Origin: Leptofilum sp965223525 | GTDB lineage: Bacteria; Chloroflexota; Anaerolineae; Promineifilales; Promineifilaceae | NCBI RefSeq assembly: GCF_965223525.1 | Contig: NZ_CBDCWX010000005.1 | Span: 2,356,001-2,420,000, forward strand | Length of the DNA stretch: 64,000 nt | Direction: 5' to 3' | Shown: positions 25,442-34,645 of the stretch, piece by piece | How the letters are laid out: each line of letters opens with the position of its first letter | Numbering within the stretch: position 1 is the stretch's first letter | Translations under genes and position numbers: made by a program | The notes under the pieces: model-generated | The model's database searches: none | Seen by the model: the letters and a program-made list of their open reading frames with translations, nothing else | What the model was told of the DNA's origin: nothing

Positions 25442-27094
25442 ATGATGTTTCGTCGTTTGTTTGGGGTGGTATTGGTATTCGTTTTAGGTTTCATGTGGTG
25501 GCAAATTGGCTGTAGTGGCTCGTCTGATTCATTGCCCTATTTGCCGGTAAACAGAACGACCATGCCGCTGCCTGACACGGCCGTTTGCAGTGGTCGTTTT
25601 GTTAGCCATACCCTACCTTACACGACGGTCATTGCCAGTGACACGGTGGAGATGTTTGACAGCAACGGAGCCGGGCTGGCGGTGAATGATTTAGACAACG
25701 ACGGTGATTTAGACATTGTGTTGGCCAATTTAGCCGGGCCAAACACTATTTTGTGGAATAACGGCCGTTTACAATTTCAACCACAGTCGCTAAGTCATGG
25801 CAATTCTAGGGCAGTGAGCACCGTTGATTTGGATGGTGATGGCTGGTTGGAAATTGCCTTTACCACCCGGACAGGCAGCATTACCGTTTGGCCCAACGAG
25901 AACGGCCGCTTCACAGAACATACCACGTTGCCCGGTGTTGCTCATCCGGCTTATGTGATGAGCTGGGGTGATCTGGACGCCGACGGCGACCTGGACTTGG
26001 TAACCGGCTCCTATGATGCTGGCCTGGAAAAAGATTTCGGCGATGGGTTTTTATTTGGGGACGGCGGCGGCGTTTTTGTCTACGAAAACCAAGATGGTGC
26101 CTTTAGTCCTACTCAATTAGCAGATGCGTCGCAGGCATTGGCGTTGTTGCTAGTAGATTTGAATGAAGACGGCCGTTTAGATATTTGGGTTGGCAATGAT
26201 TTTGCCGTTCAAGATATGGTGTGGCTGCAAACGGAAGATGGCTGGGAAACAAGCGCCCCGTTTACCGCCACCACCCACAGCACCATGAGCTTTGACTCGG
26301 CAGATATTAACAACGATGGCCGTCAGGAATTATTGGCCACCGATATGAAACCGTACCAATCCAGCAGCGAGATCTTGGCCCAATGGCAGCCGGTCATGGA
26401 CATGATGATGCACGGCGAAGTCGAAGGCGACCCTCAGGTGATGGAAAATGTGGTGCAGGTGATGGATGAAGACGGCCGTTTCCAAAACCAGGCAGCTCCC
26501 CTCGGAATTACCGCCACCGGCTGGAGTTGGTCAGCCAAATTTGGTGATTTAGACCAGGATGGCTACACCGATTTGTACGTGGTCAACGGCATGGCAGCAG
26601 CCGAGCTATTTAGTCATCTGCCCGAAAATGAGCTGGTAGAGGAAAATCAGGTCTTTCGCAACCAGGGCGGGCACACCTTTGCCCCGATGCCAGCGTGGTC
26701 GCTTAACAGCACAGACGGCGGGCGCAGCATGACCATGGCAGACATGGATCATGATGGTGATTTAGACATTATCGTAAATAATTTGTTGGCCCCAGCGCAA
26801 ATTTTTGAAAACCAACTGTGTGAAGGCACATCACTGTTGCTTAATTTAACCTGGCGTGGCACGCAAAACCGGAATGCCGTTGGCACGGTTGCGACATTGG
26901 TCACCAGTAACGGCCGTTTTTTACGCGAACTCCGCAGCAACAGCGGCTATCTTTCTGGTGATCCCACCCAGCTACATTTTGGCTTTCCGCAAGGAACTGA
27001 ACTGCAACAGTTAGAGATCACCTGGCCAGATGGGGAACAGTCAATTCTAAGCGATCTTTCTGCCCATACGATTGTGACGGTGGAACGGCCGTAA
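25442..27094 (+). CDS. FG-GAP/VCBS repeat protein with C-terminal UnbV (ASPIC) domain
   Basis: The protein has 550 residues. The N-terminal hydrophobic signal ends near WQIGCSGSS, probably as a lipoprotein. At least six calcium-binding repeats of the type DLDNDGDLDIVLAN, DLDGDGWLEIAF, DLDADGDLDLVTG, DLNEDGRLDIWVG, DLDQDGYTDLYVV and DMDHDGDLDIIVNN form a seven-blade propeller-like fold. The last 85 residues match UnbV/ASPIC (RNAVGTVATLVTSNGRF, LHFGFPQG, ITWPDGEQ). The family is secreted and of unknown role, sometimes carbohydrate-associated. It sits between the sugar transporter and the GH4 enzyme, so surface glycan binding is a reasonable guess. Five ACGGCCGT copies lie in it and a sixth overlaps its last codons. 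Confidence 0.8.
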   Translation: MMFRRLFGVVLVFVLGFMWWQIGCSGSSDSLPYLPVNRTTMPLPDTAVCSGRFVSHTLPYTTVIASDTVEMFDSNGAGLAVNDLDNDGDLDIVLANLAGPNTILWNNGRLQFQPQSLSHGNSRAVSTVDLDGDGWLEIAFTTRTGSITVWPNENGRFTEHTTLPGVAHPAYVMSWGDLDADGDLDLVTGSYDAGLEKDFGDGFLFGDGGGVFVYENQDGAFSPTQLADASQALALLLVDLNEDGRLDIWVGNDFAVQDMVWLQTEDGWETSAPFTATTHSTMSFDSADINNDGRQELLATDMKPYQSSSEILAQWQPVMDMMMHGEVEGDPQVMENVVQVMDEDGRFQNQAAPLGITATGWSWSAKFGDLDQDGYTDLYVVNGMAAAELFSHLPENELVEENQVFRNQGGHTFAPMPAWSLNSTDGGRSMTMADMDHDGDLDIIVNNLLAPAQIFENQLCEGTSLLLNLTWRGTQNRNAVGTVATLVTSNGRFLRELRSNSGYLSGDPTQLHFGFPQGTELQQLEITWPDGEQSILSDLSAHTIVTVERP

Positions 27095-27175
27095 CTTACC
27101 CAAAGCCAAACGTTACCAATAAAAATCAGATCACACATAACATTTCATCCTTCAAAACAAGGGAGAGATTTCACC

Positions 27176-28489
27176 ATGCCCAAAATTACATTTATTGGAG
27201 CTGGCAGCACAATTTTTGCCAAACGCCTACTTGTAGATATTCTCACATTTCCTGAACTGACAGACGCAACTATATTCTTGCACGACATAGACGAAAAGCG
27301 GTTGGAAACCTCAACATTGGTTGCTCACAAGGTTGTCCAAGCGTGCAATGCCGCCGCAACCATACACAGCAGCACCAATCGGCGCGAAGCTCTGGATGGA
27401 GCTAACTACGTCATTACGATGATTCAGGTGGCTGGTTATAAACCCGGCACCGTGATCGATTTTGAAATTCCAAAGAAATATGGCCTATACCAAACCATAG
27501 CCGACACCTTAGGCATTGGTGGCATTATGCGTGGCTTGCGTACCATCCCTGTTTTGCTAGACATTTGCCGCGATATGGAGGAACTGTGCCCAGATGCCCT
27601 GCTGCTGCAATATGTTAACCCCATGGTCATGAACTGCTGGGCAATCAATATAGCCACCTCCATCAAAACGGTGGGACTGTGCCACAGCGTACCCCATACG
27701 GCCCAATATTTAGCGACGGATCTGAAAATACCGTATGAAGAGATGAACTACCTAGTAGCAGGAATTAACCATGTTGCTTTTTTCCTCAAATTGGAACATC
27801 AGGGGAAAGATTTGTACCCGCAGCTTCGGGCCTTTGCCAAAAACGAAGATGCGCCCATTCGGCGACGTGGCATGGTAGATGCCGTTCGGTATGAAGTTTT
27901 CCAACGGCTAGGTTATTTTGTTACAGAGTCAAGCGAACATTTTGCCGAATACGTTCCCTGGTTTATTAAGCGGGGCCGCCCCGACCTGTTGACAAAGTTC
28001 AATATTCCGCTGGACGAATATATTAACCGTTGCGAACGTCAAATTAGCGAGTGGGATGCGCTACGGGAAAAATTGCTCACTGAAGAGACAACATTGGACA
28101 TGCAGCGAAGTGCTGAGTATGGTTCTTTGATTATTCACAGCATGGAAACTGGCCAACCGCGAACCATTTACGGCAATGTACCAAACGCAAACCTAATAAC
28201 AAATTTGCCATCAGAGGTGCCGGTTGAATTGCCCTGCCTAGTGGATAAAAACGGCATTCAGCCAACGCACATTGGCGAGCTTCCCCCTCAACTCGCCGCT
28301 TTGATGCAAACAAATATCAATGTACATCGCTTAACGGTGGAAGCCGCCCTCACGCAAAAGCGTGAGCATATTTACCATGCAGCCATGCTAGACCCGCACA
28401 CGGCCGCAGAGCTAGACCTTGTGCAAATTCATTCAATGGTGGATGAGCTAATTGAAGCACATGGTTGCTGGTTGCCAACTTATCAGTAG
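27176..28489 (+). CDS. GH4 glycosidase, alpha-galactosidase (MelA)-like
   Basis: The protein has 437 residues, close to MelA (about 450). The Rossmann NAD-binding start is KITFIGAGSTIFAKRLLVDI. QYVNPMVMNCWAI, VGLCHSVPHTAQYL (metal-binding Cys) and AGINHVAFFLKL are the GH4 hallmarks. The family hydrolyses alpha-linked sugars by an NAD- and Mn-dependent redox-assisted mechanism. Sequence layout points to the alpha-galactosidase/alpha-glucosidase branch, and neighbouring gal genes favour alpha-galactosides such as melibiose or raffinose. GGGAGAG is eight bases before the ATG. There is no signal peptide, so it acts on imported sugar in the cytoplasm. Confidence 0.85.
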   Translation: MPKITFIGAGSTIFAKRLLVDILTFPELTDATIFLHDIDEKRLETSTLVAHKVVQACNAAATIHSSTNRREALDGANYVITMIQVAGYKPGTVIDFEIPKKYGLYQTIADTLGIGGIMRGLRTIPVLLDICRDMEELCPDALLLQYVNPMVMNCWAINIATSIKTVGLCHSVPHTAQYLATDLKIPYEEMNYLVAGINHVAFFLKLEHQGKDLYPQLRAFAKNEDAPIRRRGMVDAVRYEVFQRLGYFVTESSEHFAEYVPWFIKRGRPDLLTKFNIPLDEYINRCERQISEWDALREKLLTEETTLDMQRSAEYGSLIIHSMETGQPRTIYGNVPNANLITNLPSEVPVELPCLVDKNGIQPTHIGELPPQLAALMQTNINVHRLTVEAALTQKREHIYHAAMLDPHTAAELDLVQIHSMVDELIEAHGCWLPTYQ

Positions 28490-28582
28490 CGAGTGATTTT
28501 TACGAATTTTCGCGTAAACTTAAGTGATTGGGTACACGCTTTTTGACCAGACCAAATTATAAAAGTCCAACGGTAATTTGCC

Positions 28583-30052
28583 ATGAATCCCATTTTAGAG
28601 TTTGCCATTGTTGGTATCCCTTTAAGCAGACCAGAGATTGTTAACTTCTTAGTGCCGCCCCAGCCAGAGGTGCGTGGGCAGCCACTGTACATTGTAGGGC
28701 AACGGCCGTCTGCCGCTGCTGAGGCGAAATGGGTGCAACATTTATCAGAAACGGCCGTTCCGACGATTACTGACCTGCTCATGATAGATAATCCGCATGG
28801 GCATCTGGTGCAAACCACCACAGACCGGCTAGTACCAGTTGAGTTTTTAGCAGAACCAAATTTCCTCACCAGAGCCTTAGGCGGCTGGGTTGCCAACTAC
28901 TTTGCGGTAATTGGCAATGAACCATCACGCAACGGCAATGACCCGCTGCTTCGCAAGGCAGAAATCTTACAGAGGCACGGCCAGACAATTCGCTACTTTG
29001 GTGCAGATCCGCAGCAGGTTGCCAGCCGCCTCTTTGCAGAAATTGGTTTGACAGAAACGGCTGTTGCCCAAACCTTTTGCCAGCTTCACGCAACCCGCCA
29101 GCAAATGATTGGGGAACCACCAACAATACAAAAACGCATGGCCTATGTTGATCACCTGTACGCCGAGCTCGTTGAAGGGCGCTTCTTGGGTACTGTCAAT
29201 CTACCGCCGGTTCCCAGCACGATTCTCATTGATGAGCTTATTGGGCAAATGGTAAAACTGGAACTGCAACGACGTACGGCCGTTGCCAACCGCAATCACC
29301 AAACTACTGACGCCATCGCAGCCTGGCAGCAAAAGCATCGGCAAAGCACTGGCCTGCAGCTGATGCTCAAGGGGGAATACATTGTTGGGCGACACCGCCG
29401 CAGCACCGTCCTGATTGCGCCAGAATTGGGCATCGTGGTTAAACAACCTGCCCCAGAACCATTTCATGAAATTGAATTGGGGGCTAAAATAGCCCTGGGT
29501 CGCCCAGAAAATTGGCCCTACATTACTGAAGATGGTGCCCTGGTAACTGCGCGTGGCCGCTTGCGCCTCATTCTGGAAGAAAACCTGGTGCCGCGCATCA
29601 GCAAGGCGTTTAATTACAATATGCAATTCTCGGCACTCACGGGGCTTACCATTGAAGCATTTGTGCGTGGCAGCACGGTGCAAGATACCGTGTTGGCTGA
29701 TCACAGTCGTCTAACGGCCGCGCTTTACGAAGAAATTGTGCTACACCAGCAGGTATGCGAGCAGCTTGGCATTGAAAATGGCGATTGGCACGCGCCCAAC
29801 TTTATTGTGCGCCAGCCAGACGGCGCGATTGTGCATGTGGATTGGGGAGCCGCACGACCGCTGCGGCCAGATGAGTACACGCCAGAAGGTGAAAAAGCAC
29901 GGCTAAACCAAGTGAGCAACATGGCTTTTTCTTTTAAAAATGAGACGTTAGCCGCTCGCTTAAAGCAATTGCACCACGATTTAACCAGTAGCAATGCGCG
30001 CATGTCCAGATTACGCAATCTTGCACGCATACTGGCTGGTAAACATTCTTAG
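28583..30052 (+). CDS. Unrecognised protein with kinase-fold C-terminal half, in the gal operon
   Basis: The protein has 489 residues. The C-terminal half shows features of an APH/RIO-type kinase: a possible nucleotide-binding segment GEYIVGRHRRSTVLIAPELG followed by VVKQPA (Lys), then a catalytic-loop-like ENGDWHAPNFIVRQPDG and a metal-binding-like IVHVDWGAARPL. The N-terminal about 200 residues (start MNPILEFAIVGIPLSRPEIV) resemble no family I know. It lies 93 bases after the GH4 gene and 11 bases before galT, so it is very likely co-transcribed with the Leloir genes. A sugar or protein kinase role is possible. The ACGGCCGT copies suggest a long-resident gene. Confidence 0.6.
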   Translation: MNPILEFAIVGIPLSRPEIVNFLVPPQPEVRGQPLYIVGQRPSAAAEAKWVQHLSETAVPTITDLLMIDNPHGHLVQTTTDRLVPVEFLAEPNFLTRALGGWVANYFAVIGNEPSRNGNDPLLRKAEILQRHGQTIRYFGADPQQVASRLFAEIGLTETAVAQTFCQLHATRQQMIGEPPTIQKRMAYVDHLYAELVEGRFLGTVNLPPVPSTILIDELIGQMVKLELQRRTAVANRNHQTTDAIAAWQQKHRQSTGLQLMLKGEYIVGRHRRSTVLIAPELGIVVKQPAPEPFHEIELGAKIALGRPENWPYITEDGALVTARGRLRLILEENLVPRISKAFNYNMQFSALTGLTIEAFVRGSTVQDTVLADHSRLTAALYEEIVLHQQVCEQLGIENGDWHAPNFIVRQPDGAIVHVDWGAARPLRPDEYTPEGEKARLNQVSNMAFSFKNETLAARLKQLHHDLTSSNARMSRLRNLARILAGKHS

Positions 30053-30063
30053 GCTGAGGAAAG

Positions 30064-31173
30064 ATGAGTCAATTTGATCCGACAGAACATCCCCACCGAC
30101 GTTTTAACCCGCTGATTGATGAATGGGTTCAGGTGTCGCCGCATCGCATGAAACGGCCGTGGCAAGGCCAAGTAGAAAAAGCGCCACCAGACAACCGCCC
30201 TGCTTACGACCCAAACTGCTACCTGTGCCCCGGGAACGGCCGTGCGAGCGGCCACACCAATACAAATTACACAGAGACATTCGTCTTCCCCAACGACTTT
30301 GCCGCCTTGCTAACGGACGTTCCGCCTGCGGGCGAACCTGCCCACCCACTGCTGCAAACGCAGGCAGTGCAGGGTGAGTGCAGGGTGGTTTGCTTCTCAC
30401 CCCGGCACGACCTGACGCTGCCAGAAATGAGCTTGCCAGAAATTCGTGGTGTTATAGACACTTGGGCGGCGCAATTTGTTGAACTCGGCCAAACCTATCG
30501 CTGGGTGCAGGTCTTTGAAAACAAGGGAGCCGTCATGGGCTGCTCTAACCCGCACCCGCATGGCCAAATTTGGGCATTAGACGCACTGCCCAATGAGCCA
30601 GCGGCTGAAGAAAAGGCCCAGAAGCGGTATTTTGCAGAGAACGGCCGTCCGCTTCTGGTGGATTATGTAAACTTAGAACTGGCGCAGCAAAAACGTGTCG
30701 TGGTGCAAAACGAGCATTGGCTGGCCGTCGTGCCCTATTGGGCGGTGTGGCCCTTTGAGCTGCTGTTGCTACCCCGCCGCCATATCCTCCGCTTCCCTGA
30801 TCTCACCAACGACGAGCGGGATTCGCTGGCTGACATTCTCAAAAAAATGCTCACCAAATACGATAACCTTTTTGAAACTTCATTCCCTTACTCGATGGGT
30901 TGGCATGGCGCACCGTTCACCCCCACCAAAACCCCAGAGGTTTCAATAGGCGACGAGTCTGAAGACTCCCAAGCAAAACCTCCGGGGTTTGACGCGAATG
31001 AACATTGGCAACTACACGCCCACTTTTATCCGCCGCTGCTGCGTTCAGCTACCGTGAAAAAATTCCTTGTTGGCTACGAATTGCTCAGCGAAGCCCAGCG
31101 AGATCTGACGGCCGAACAAGCCGCAGACCGCCTCCGCGACCTGCCGGATATTCACTACAAGACGATCGGATAA
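30064..31173 (+). CDS. galT: Galactose-1-phosphate uridylyltransferase
   Basis: It has the active-site histidine triad in GCSNPHPHGQIWAL, zinc-type ligands near CYLCPGN, and the C-terminal WQLHAHFYPPLLRSATVKKF. It transfers UMP from UDP-glucose to galactose-1-phosphate, the central Leloir step. GAGGAAAG lies before the ATG. At 369 residues it is about 20 longer than E. coli GalT. The extra residues (about 290-309, beginning TPEVSIGDESED) sit between YSMGWHGAPF and the LHAHFYPP motif and are encoded by a palindromic element (30931-30990) inserted in frame. The active site is intact. Confidence 0.95.
   Translation: MSQFDPTEHPHRRFNPLIDEWVQVSPHRMKRPWQGQVEKAPPDNRPAYDPNCYLCPGNGRASGHTNTNYTETFVFPNDFAALLTDVPPAGEPAHPLLQTQAVQGECRVVCFSPRHDLTLPEMSLPEIRGVIDTWAAQFVELGQTYRWVQVFENKGAVMGCSNPHPHGQIWALDALPNEPAAEEKAQKRYFAENGRPLLVDYVNLELAQQKRVVVQNEHWLAVVPYWAVWPFELLLLPRRHILRFPDLTNDERDSLADILKKMLTKYDNLFETSFPYSMGWHGAPFTPTKTPEVSIGDESEDSQAKPPGFDANEHWQLHAHFYPPLLRSATVKKFLVGYELLSEAQRDLTAEQAADRLRDLPDIHYKTIG
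30931..30990 (+). repeat. In-frame palindromic element inserted in galT
   Basis: Arms 30931-30943 and 30976-30988 pair at 12 of 13 positions (accccagaggttt type), and the loop contains a second small stem, gagtc-tgaa-gactc (30955-30968). The element is about 60 bases and keeps frame, adding roughly 20 residues that GalT proteins normally lack. It resembles repeated palindromic elements that insert within genes. Confidence 0.65.
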
Positions 31174-31208
31174 TGAATACTACTGGTCAATTTCACTCCG
31201 TTGTTGAT

Positions 31209-32135
31209 CTAATCATTCCAATAACTTACAAGTTGTCCATTACTGTTATAGAGTGCCCCGTCATCTTTGTCGCTATTGCTCCATATATTTCCAGAACCAG
31301 TATATGGGTAAGTTTGTTGAGCACCTGGGCCGAGAACACCGCCAATTCCTTGATGGAGTTGATTACCCTTAATGCTACACATTTGCCATCCATTTAGATC
31401 AATTGCTTCGTTACTAACATTCATTAGCGTGACCGTTTCATCAGAATCATTGATATTAGTGATTCTAACTGGAAAATTTGGTGCAATTGATGCGTTTGGA
31501 TCTGCTTGGCAATTATTGAATGAGGGTGGTGGAAGCGATGGACCCGCTGGAACTTCTGTTGGCGGAATTGTAGGAGCTTCGGTGGGAGTAACTGGTGCAA
31601 CTGTAGGTACTAAAGTAGGCACTGTTGTCGGTATTTCTGTGGGTGCCTGGGTAGGTACGGCCGTTGGCACAACAATGGCCGTGGATGTAGGTGGAATTTG
31701 TGTGTTTGTTGGCATAGCAGTGTTGGTAGGAGTTTCTGTTGGATCGTTAGTGGCTGTGGGTTCGAGTGTTACTGTCAATGTTGCAGTAGAGGATGCTGTT
31801 GGCTCTTCGGTAGGTGATGCAGCCGATGTCGGCGTTTGGCTTGGCAATTCTTCTTCATCAGCTACAGCACTTGATGTGGGCGAGTCGCTTTCTGAGATTC
31901 CAGCTGGATTTTCAGAATCTAATCTAGAAGAAATTGCAGGTAAGTCATCGCCGGTCCCCTCCGAAGCCTGAGAATTACTGACAAGTGTTATCCCCAAACC
32001 ACATGAACAAAACAAAATCAGTATTGTTGAACAACCAAGCCCAATCTTCCCAGCTAAATTGCTTTTGGAAAACAAGTGTGCATACCACTTCCCGAACCTG
32101 GAAAAAAGGGATTTCAAGCTGCGAGTAATGTTCAT
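31209..32135 (-). CDS. Membrane-anchored lamin-tail-domain protein with Thr/Pro linker
   Basis: The ATG at 32135 with GGGAGA upstream gives 308 residues. There is a basic N-terminus, one TM helix (GLGCSTILILFCSCGLGITLV), about 130 residues of Thr/Pro/Ala-rich linker, and a C-terminal lamin-tail domain (about residues 215-308). That domain is recognised by VRITNINDSDETVTLMN, AIDLNGWQM and LGPGAQQTYPY. Bacterial LTDs are extracellular and often attached to nucleases or adhesins; none is present here. It lies on the opposite strand between galT and galK, interrupting the gal operon, and has only one ACGGCCGT copy. Confidence 0.7.
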   Translation of the reverse strand: MNITRSLKSLFSRFGKWYAHLFSKSNLAGKIGLGCSTILILFCSCGLGITLVSNSQASEGTGDDLPAISSRLDSENPAGISESDSPTSSAVADEEELPSQTPTSAASPTEEPTASSTATLTVTLEPTATNDPTETPTNTAMPTNTQIPPTSTAIVVPTAVPTQAPTEIPTTVPTLVPTVAPVTPTEAPTIPPTEVPAGPSLPPPSFNNCQADPNASIAPNFPVRITNINDSDETVTLMNVSNEAIDLNGWQMCSIKGNQLHQGIGGVLGPGAQQTYPYTGSGNIWSNSDKDDGALYNSNGQLVSYWND

Positions 32136-32265
32136 AAGATTCTCCCAAACTACCTTGGATTGGCACAATAAGACGAGTAAATTTGCGGACTATCTTATAA
32201 CTTAAATATCTATTCTTAAATCATGACTTATGAAGTTTATCTGGCTCCAAAGCCCCAAATACCTT

Positions 32266-33441
32266 ATGAAGAAAAAATCAAGTTTACAAGAACAAGTTTC
32301 TGTAGAGTTCCAGAATAAATTCGGCACTGCGCCGCCGTTGCTGGTGCAAGCCCCAGGCCGGGTCAATCTCATTGGGGAGCATACAGATTACAACGATGGC
32401 TTTGTATTGCCAATGGCCATAGACCGGGGCATTTGGCTAGCTTTACAGCCGCGCGAGGATGATCAGGTGGCAGTGCATTCGCTCGATTTTGGCGAAACGG
32501 CCGTTTTCCACCTCAACAATCTGCAACAAACACAATCTGGCTGGGCGGAATACCCCAAGGGCGTCGCCTGGGCCTTGCAAGAAAACGGTTATGCCCTGCG
32601 CGGCTGGGAAGGTGTGCTGGCGGGCAATGTTCCCAAAGGGGCTGGTCTCTCTTCCTCAGCCGCGCTAGAGCTGGCGACGGCGCGCGCGTTTCAGCAACTA
32701 TCTGGCTTTTCTTGGGATGCCGTACAAATGGCCAAATTAAGCCAGCTTGCCGAAAACAAATGGGTTGGCATGAACTGTGGCATTATGGATCAGATGATTT
32801 CTGCTGCCGGAGAAGCAGGCCATGCGCTGCTCATTGATTGCCGCAGTCTGGAAACCCAATTAGTGCCGCTACCCCCAGCGCCGGACGGGTCAGGAACGGC
32901 CGTTGTCATTCTAGACACCACCACCCGGCGAGGCTTGGTAGATTCTGCCTACAATGAACGGCGCCAGCAGTGCGAAGCCGCCGCTGCCTACTTTGGTGTC
33001 CCCACCTTGCGGGATGTCTCCATTAGCAAATTTTTGGCCGAAGCAGACAATCTGGAGCCGCTGACGCGCCGCCGCGCCAAGCATGTGATCACCGAGAATT
33101 TACGCACGCTCAACGCCGCCAAAGCGATGCAAAATGCAGATGCACCGCTGCTGGGCCAATTGATGAATGAGAGCCATATCAGTATGCGAGATGATTTTGA
33201 AATTACCAACGATGAGTTGAACGTTATGGCCGAGGCTGCCCAAGCCCAGCCTTGCTGTTTCGGTGCGCGCATGACCGGTGGCGGCTTTGCCGGGTGTGCC
33301 GTGGCGTTGGTTCATGAAGAGATGGTTGCTGATTTTGTAACGGCCGTTTCCCAAAAATACCAGCAGCAAACCAACCTCAGCCCCAAAATTTACGTCTGCC
33401 AACCCAGCCCCGGAGCTTCTGTTGTTTCCCAGCCAAATTGA
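32266..33441 (+). CDS. galK: Galactokinase
   Basis: It has the GHMP kinase signatures: the galactokinase motif PGRVNLIGEHTDYNDGFVLP, the ATP-binding VPKGAGLSSSAALE and the C-terminal CFGARMTGGGFAGCAVAL. It phosphorylates galactose at C1 with ATP in the cytoplasm and feeds GalT. I chose the ATG at 32266 because MKKKSSLQEQVSVEFQNKFG aligns with family N-termini; an ATG at 32230 would add 12 residues, and neither has a clear Shine-Dalgarno. It is separated from galT by the minus-strand LTD gene, so it needs its own promoter. GalE follows after 131 bases. Confidence 0.95.
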   Translation: MKKKSSLQEQVSVEFQNKFGTAPPLLVQAPGRVNLIGEHTDYNDGFVLPMAIDRGIWLALQPREDDQVAVHSLDFGETAVFHLNNLQQTQSGWAEYPKGVAWALQENGYALRGWEGVLAGNVPKGAGLSSSAALELATARAFQQLSGFSWDAVQMAKLSQLAENKWVGMNCGIMDQMISAAGEAGHALLIDCRSLETQLVPLPPAPDGSGTAVVILDTTTRRGLVDSAYNERRQQCEAAAAYFGVPTLRDVSISKFLAEADNLEPLTRRRAKHVITENLRTLNAAKAMQNADAPLLGQLMNESHISMRDDFEITNDELNVMAEAAQAQPCCFGARMTGGGFAGCAVALVHEEMVADFVTAVSQKYQQQTNLSPKIYVCQPSPGASVVSQPN

Positions 33442-33471
33442 TAGCGGTTCTGCAAGATTCAGCGTGTAAAA

Positions 33472-33553
33472 CCAGTAGTCAGTGATCAGTAGGCTAGTAA
33501 TCAGTAGAGGCTTTCACTACTGGCCACTGTTTACTGAAAACTGAATACTGATG
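33472..33553. repeat. Low-complexity 'cagt/gatcagt' intergenic repeat between galK and galE
   Basis: The segment is built from degenerate cagtagtcagt, gatcagtag, aatcagtag and, on the other strand, cagtattcagt units, so it can fold on itself. It fills most of the galK-galE gap and carries no ORF. A GGAG site for galE follows it at about 33560. Confidence 0.5.
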
Positions 33554-33572
33554 AAACAAGGAGATTACCTAC

Positions 33573-34556
33573 ATGAAAATTCTAGTAACCGGTGGGGCAG
33601 GCTACATCGGCAGCATTACCGTGGAGCGTCTCATCAAATCGGGCGCAGAAGTAGTGGTTTTTGACAATTTGTACCAGGGTCACCGGGATGCGGTTCATCC
33701 CGATGCCGTGTTCATTCAAGGTGATTTGGCAGACAAGGCGGCGGTTGAGGCAGCTATTTCCACCCACAAACCAGACGGCATCATGCACTTTGCTTCTTAC
33801 ACACTCGTGGGCGAGTCTGTTGAGAAACCATTCCTCTACCTGCGTGATAACATCGTCAACGGGCTAAATCTGATTGAAACGGCCGTTGCTCATGGTGTCA
33901 AAGGGTTCATCCTCTCTTCCACTGCCAATCTGTTTGATGATCCAGAACGCATGCCCATTGACGAAGAAGAGCGCATTGTCCCCGGCAGTCCATACGGCGA
34001 ATCTAAATTCATTTTAGAGCGGTATCTGCATTGGATGGATCACCTGTACGATATGCGCTACTGTTGTTTGCGTTACTTCAACGCCTGCGGCGCTACCGAA
34101 ACGCGCGGCGAAGACCACGATCCGGAGACCCATCTAATTCCCCTGGTGCTAGAAGTTGCGCTCGGTCAGCGCGACAAAATCGTTATTTTTGGCGATGATT
34201 ACGACACGCCAGACGGTACCTGCGTCCGCGACTACATTCATGTGGTTGACCTGGCTGAGGCCCACATTTTGGCCATGCGTGAAATCTTGAATGGGGGACA
34301 CAGCCGCAAGTACAATTTGGGAAACGGCCGTGGTTTCAGCGTCAAGCAAGTCATTGATACAGCGCGCGCCGTCACCGGCCACGCAATCCCCGCCGAAATC
34401 GGCCCCCGCCGCCCTGGCGACCCAGATATCCTCATCGCCAGCAGCGAAACAATTAACCATGAACTTGATTGGAAGCCCATCTACCCTGACCTACGCCAAA
34501 TTATCGAAATGGCCTGGCAGTGGCATGTTGCCAATCCGCGCGGCTACGAGAAATAG
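33573..34556 (+). CDS. galE: UDP-glucose 4-epimerase
   Basis: This 327-residue short-chain dehydrogenase/reductase of the extended type has the NAD site MKILVTGGAGYIGSITVE, FDNLYQGHRDAV, the substrate loop HFASYTLVGESVEKP, and the RDYIHVVDLAEAHIL motif. The catalytic YxxxK is in SPYGESKFILER. It interconverts UDP-galactose and UDP-glucose, regenerating the UDP-glucose used by GalT. AAGGAGATT precedes the ATG. A 24-base palindrome (34579-34602) after the stop is probably its terminator. Confidence 0.93.
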   Translation: MKILVTGGAGYIGSITVERLIKSGAEVVVFDNLYQGHRDAVHPDAVFIQGDLADKAAVEAAISTHKPDGIMHFASYTLVGESVEKPFLYLRDNIVNGLNLIETAVAHGVKGFILSSTANLFDDPERMPIDEEERIVPGSPYGESKFILERYLHWMDHLYDMRYCCLRYFNACGATETRGEDHDPETHLIPLVLEVALGQRDKIVIFGDDYDTPDGTCVRDYIHVVDLAEAHILAMREILNGGHSRKYNLGNGRGFSVKQVIDTARAVTGHAIPAEIGPRRPGDPDILIASSETINHELDWKPIYPDLRQIIEMAWQWHVANPRGYEK

Positions 34557-34578
34557 TACTTGATAAAAAGCAAGAATG

Positions 34579-34602
34579 GGACTTACGCAATTGCGTAAGT
34601 CC
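34579..34602. terminator. Perfect palindrome between convergent galE and lacI-type genes
   Basis: A perfect 24-base palindrome (12-base arms, ggacttacgcaa) lies 22 bases after the galE stop and about 45 bases from the stop of the convergent regulator. It probably terminates both. Similar acttacgca palindromes are also found as small repeats or IS ends in other genomes, which I cannot test here. Confidence 0.6.
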
Positions 34603-34645
34603 TATTCAAAAACTCTCCACTTTTGCATTCCAGAATTTTGAAAGA

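Noticed and set aside
28583..30052. Calling the gal-operon kinase-fold gene a second galactokinase
   Set aside because: It has none of the GHMP motifs, and a full galK is present at 32266-33441.
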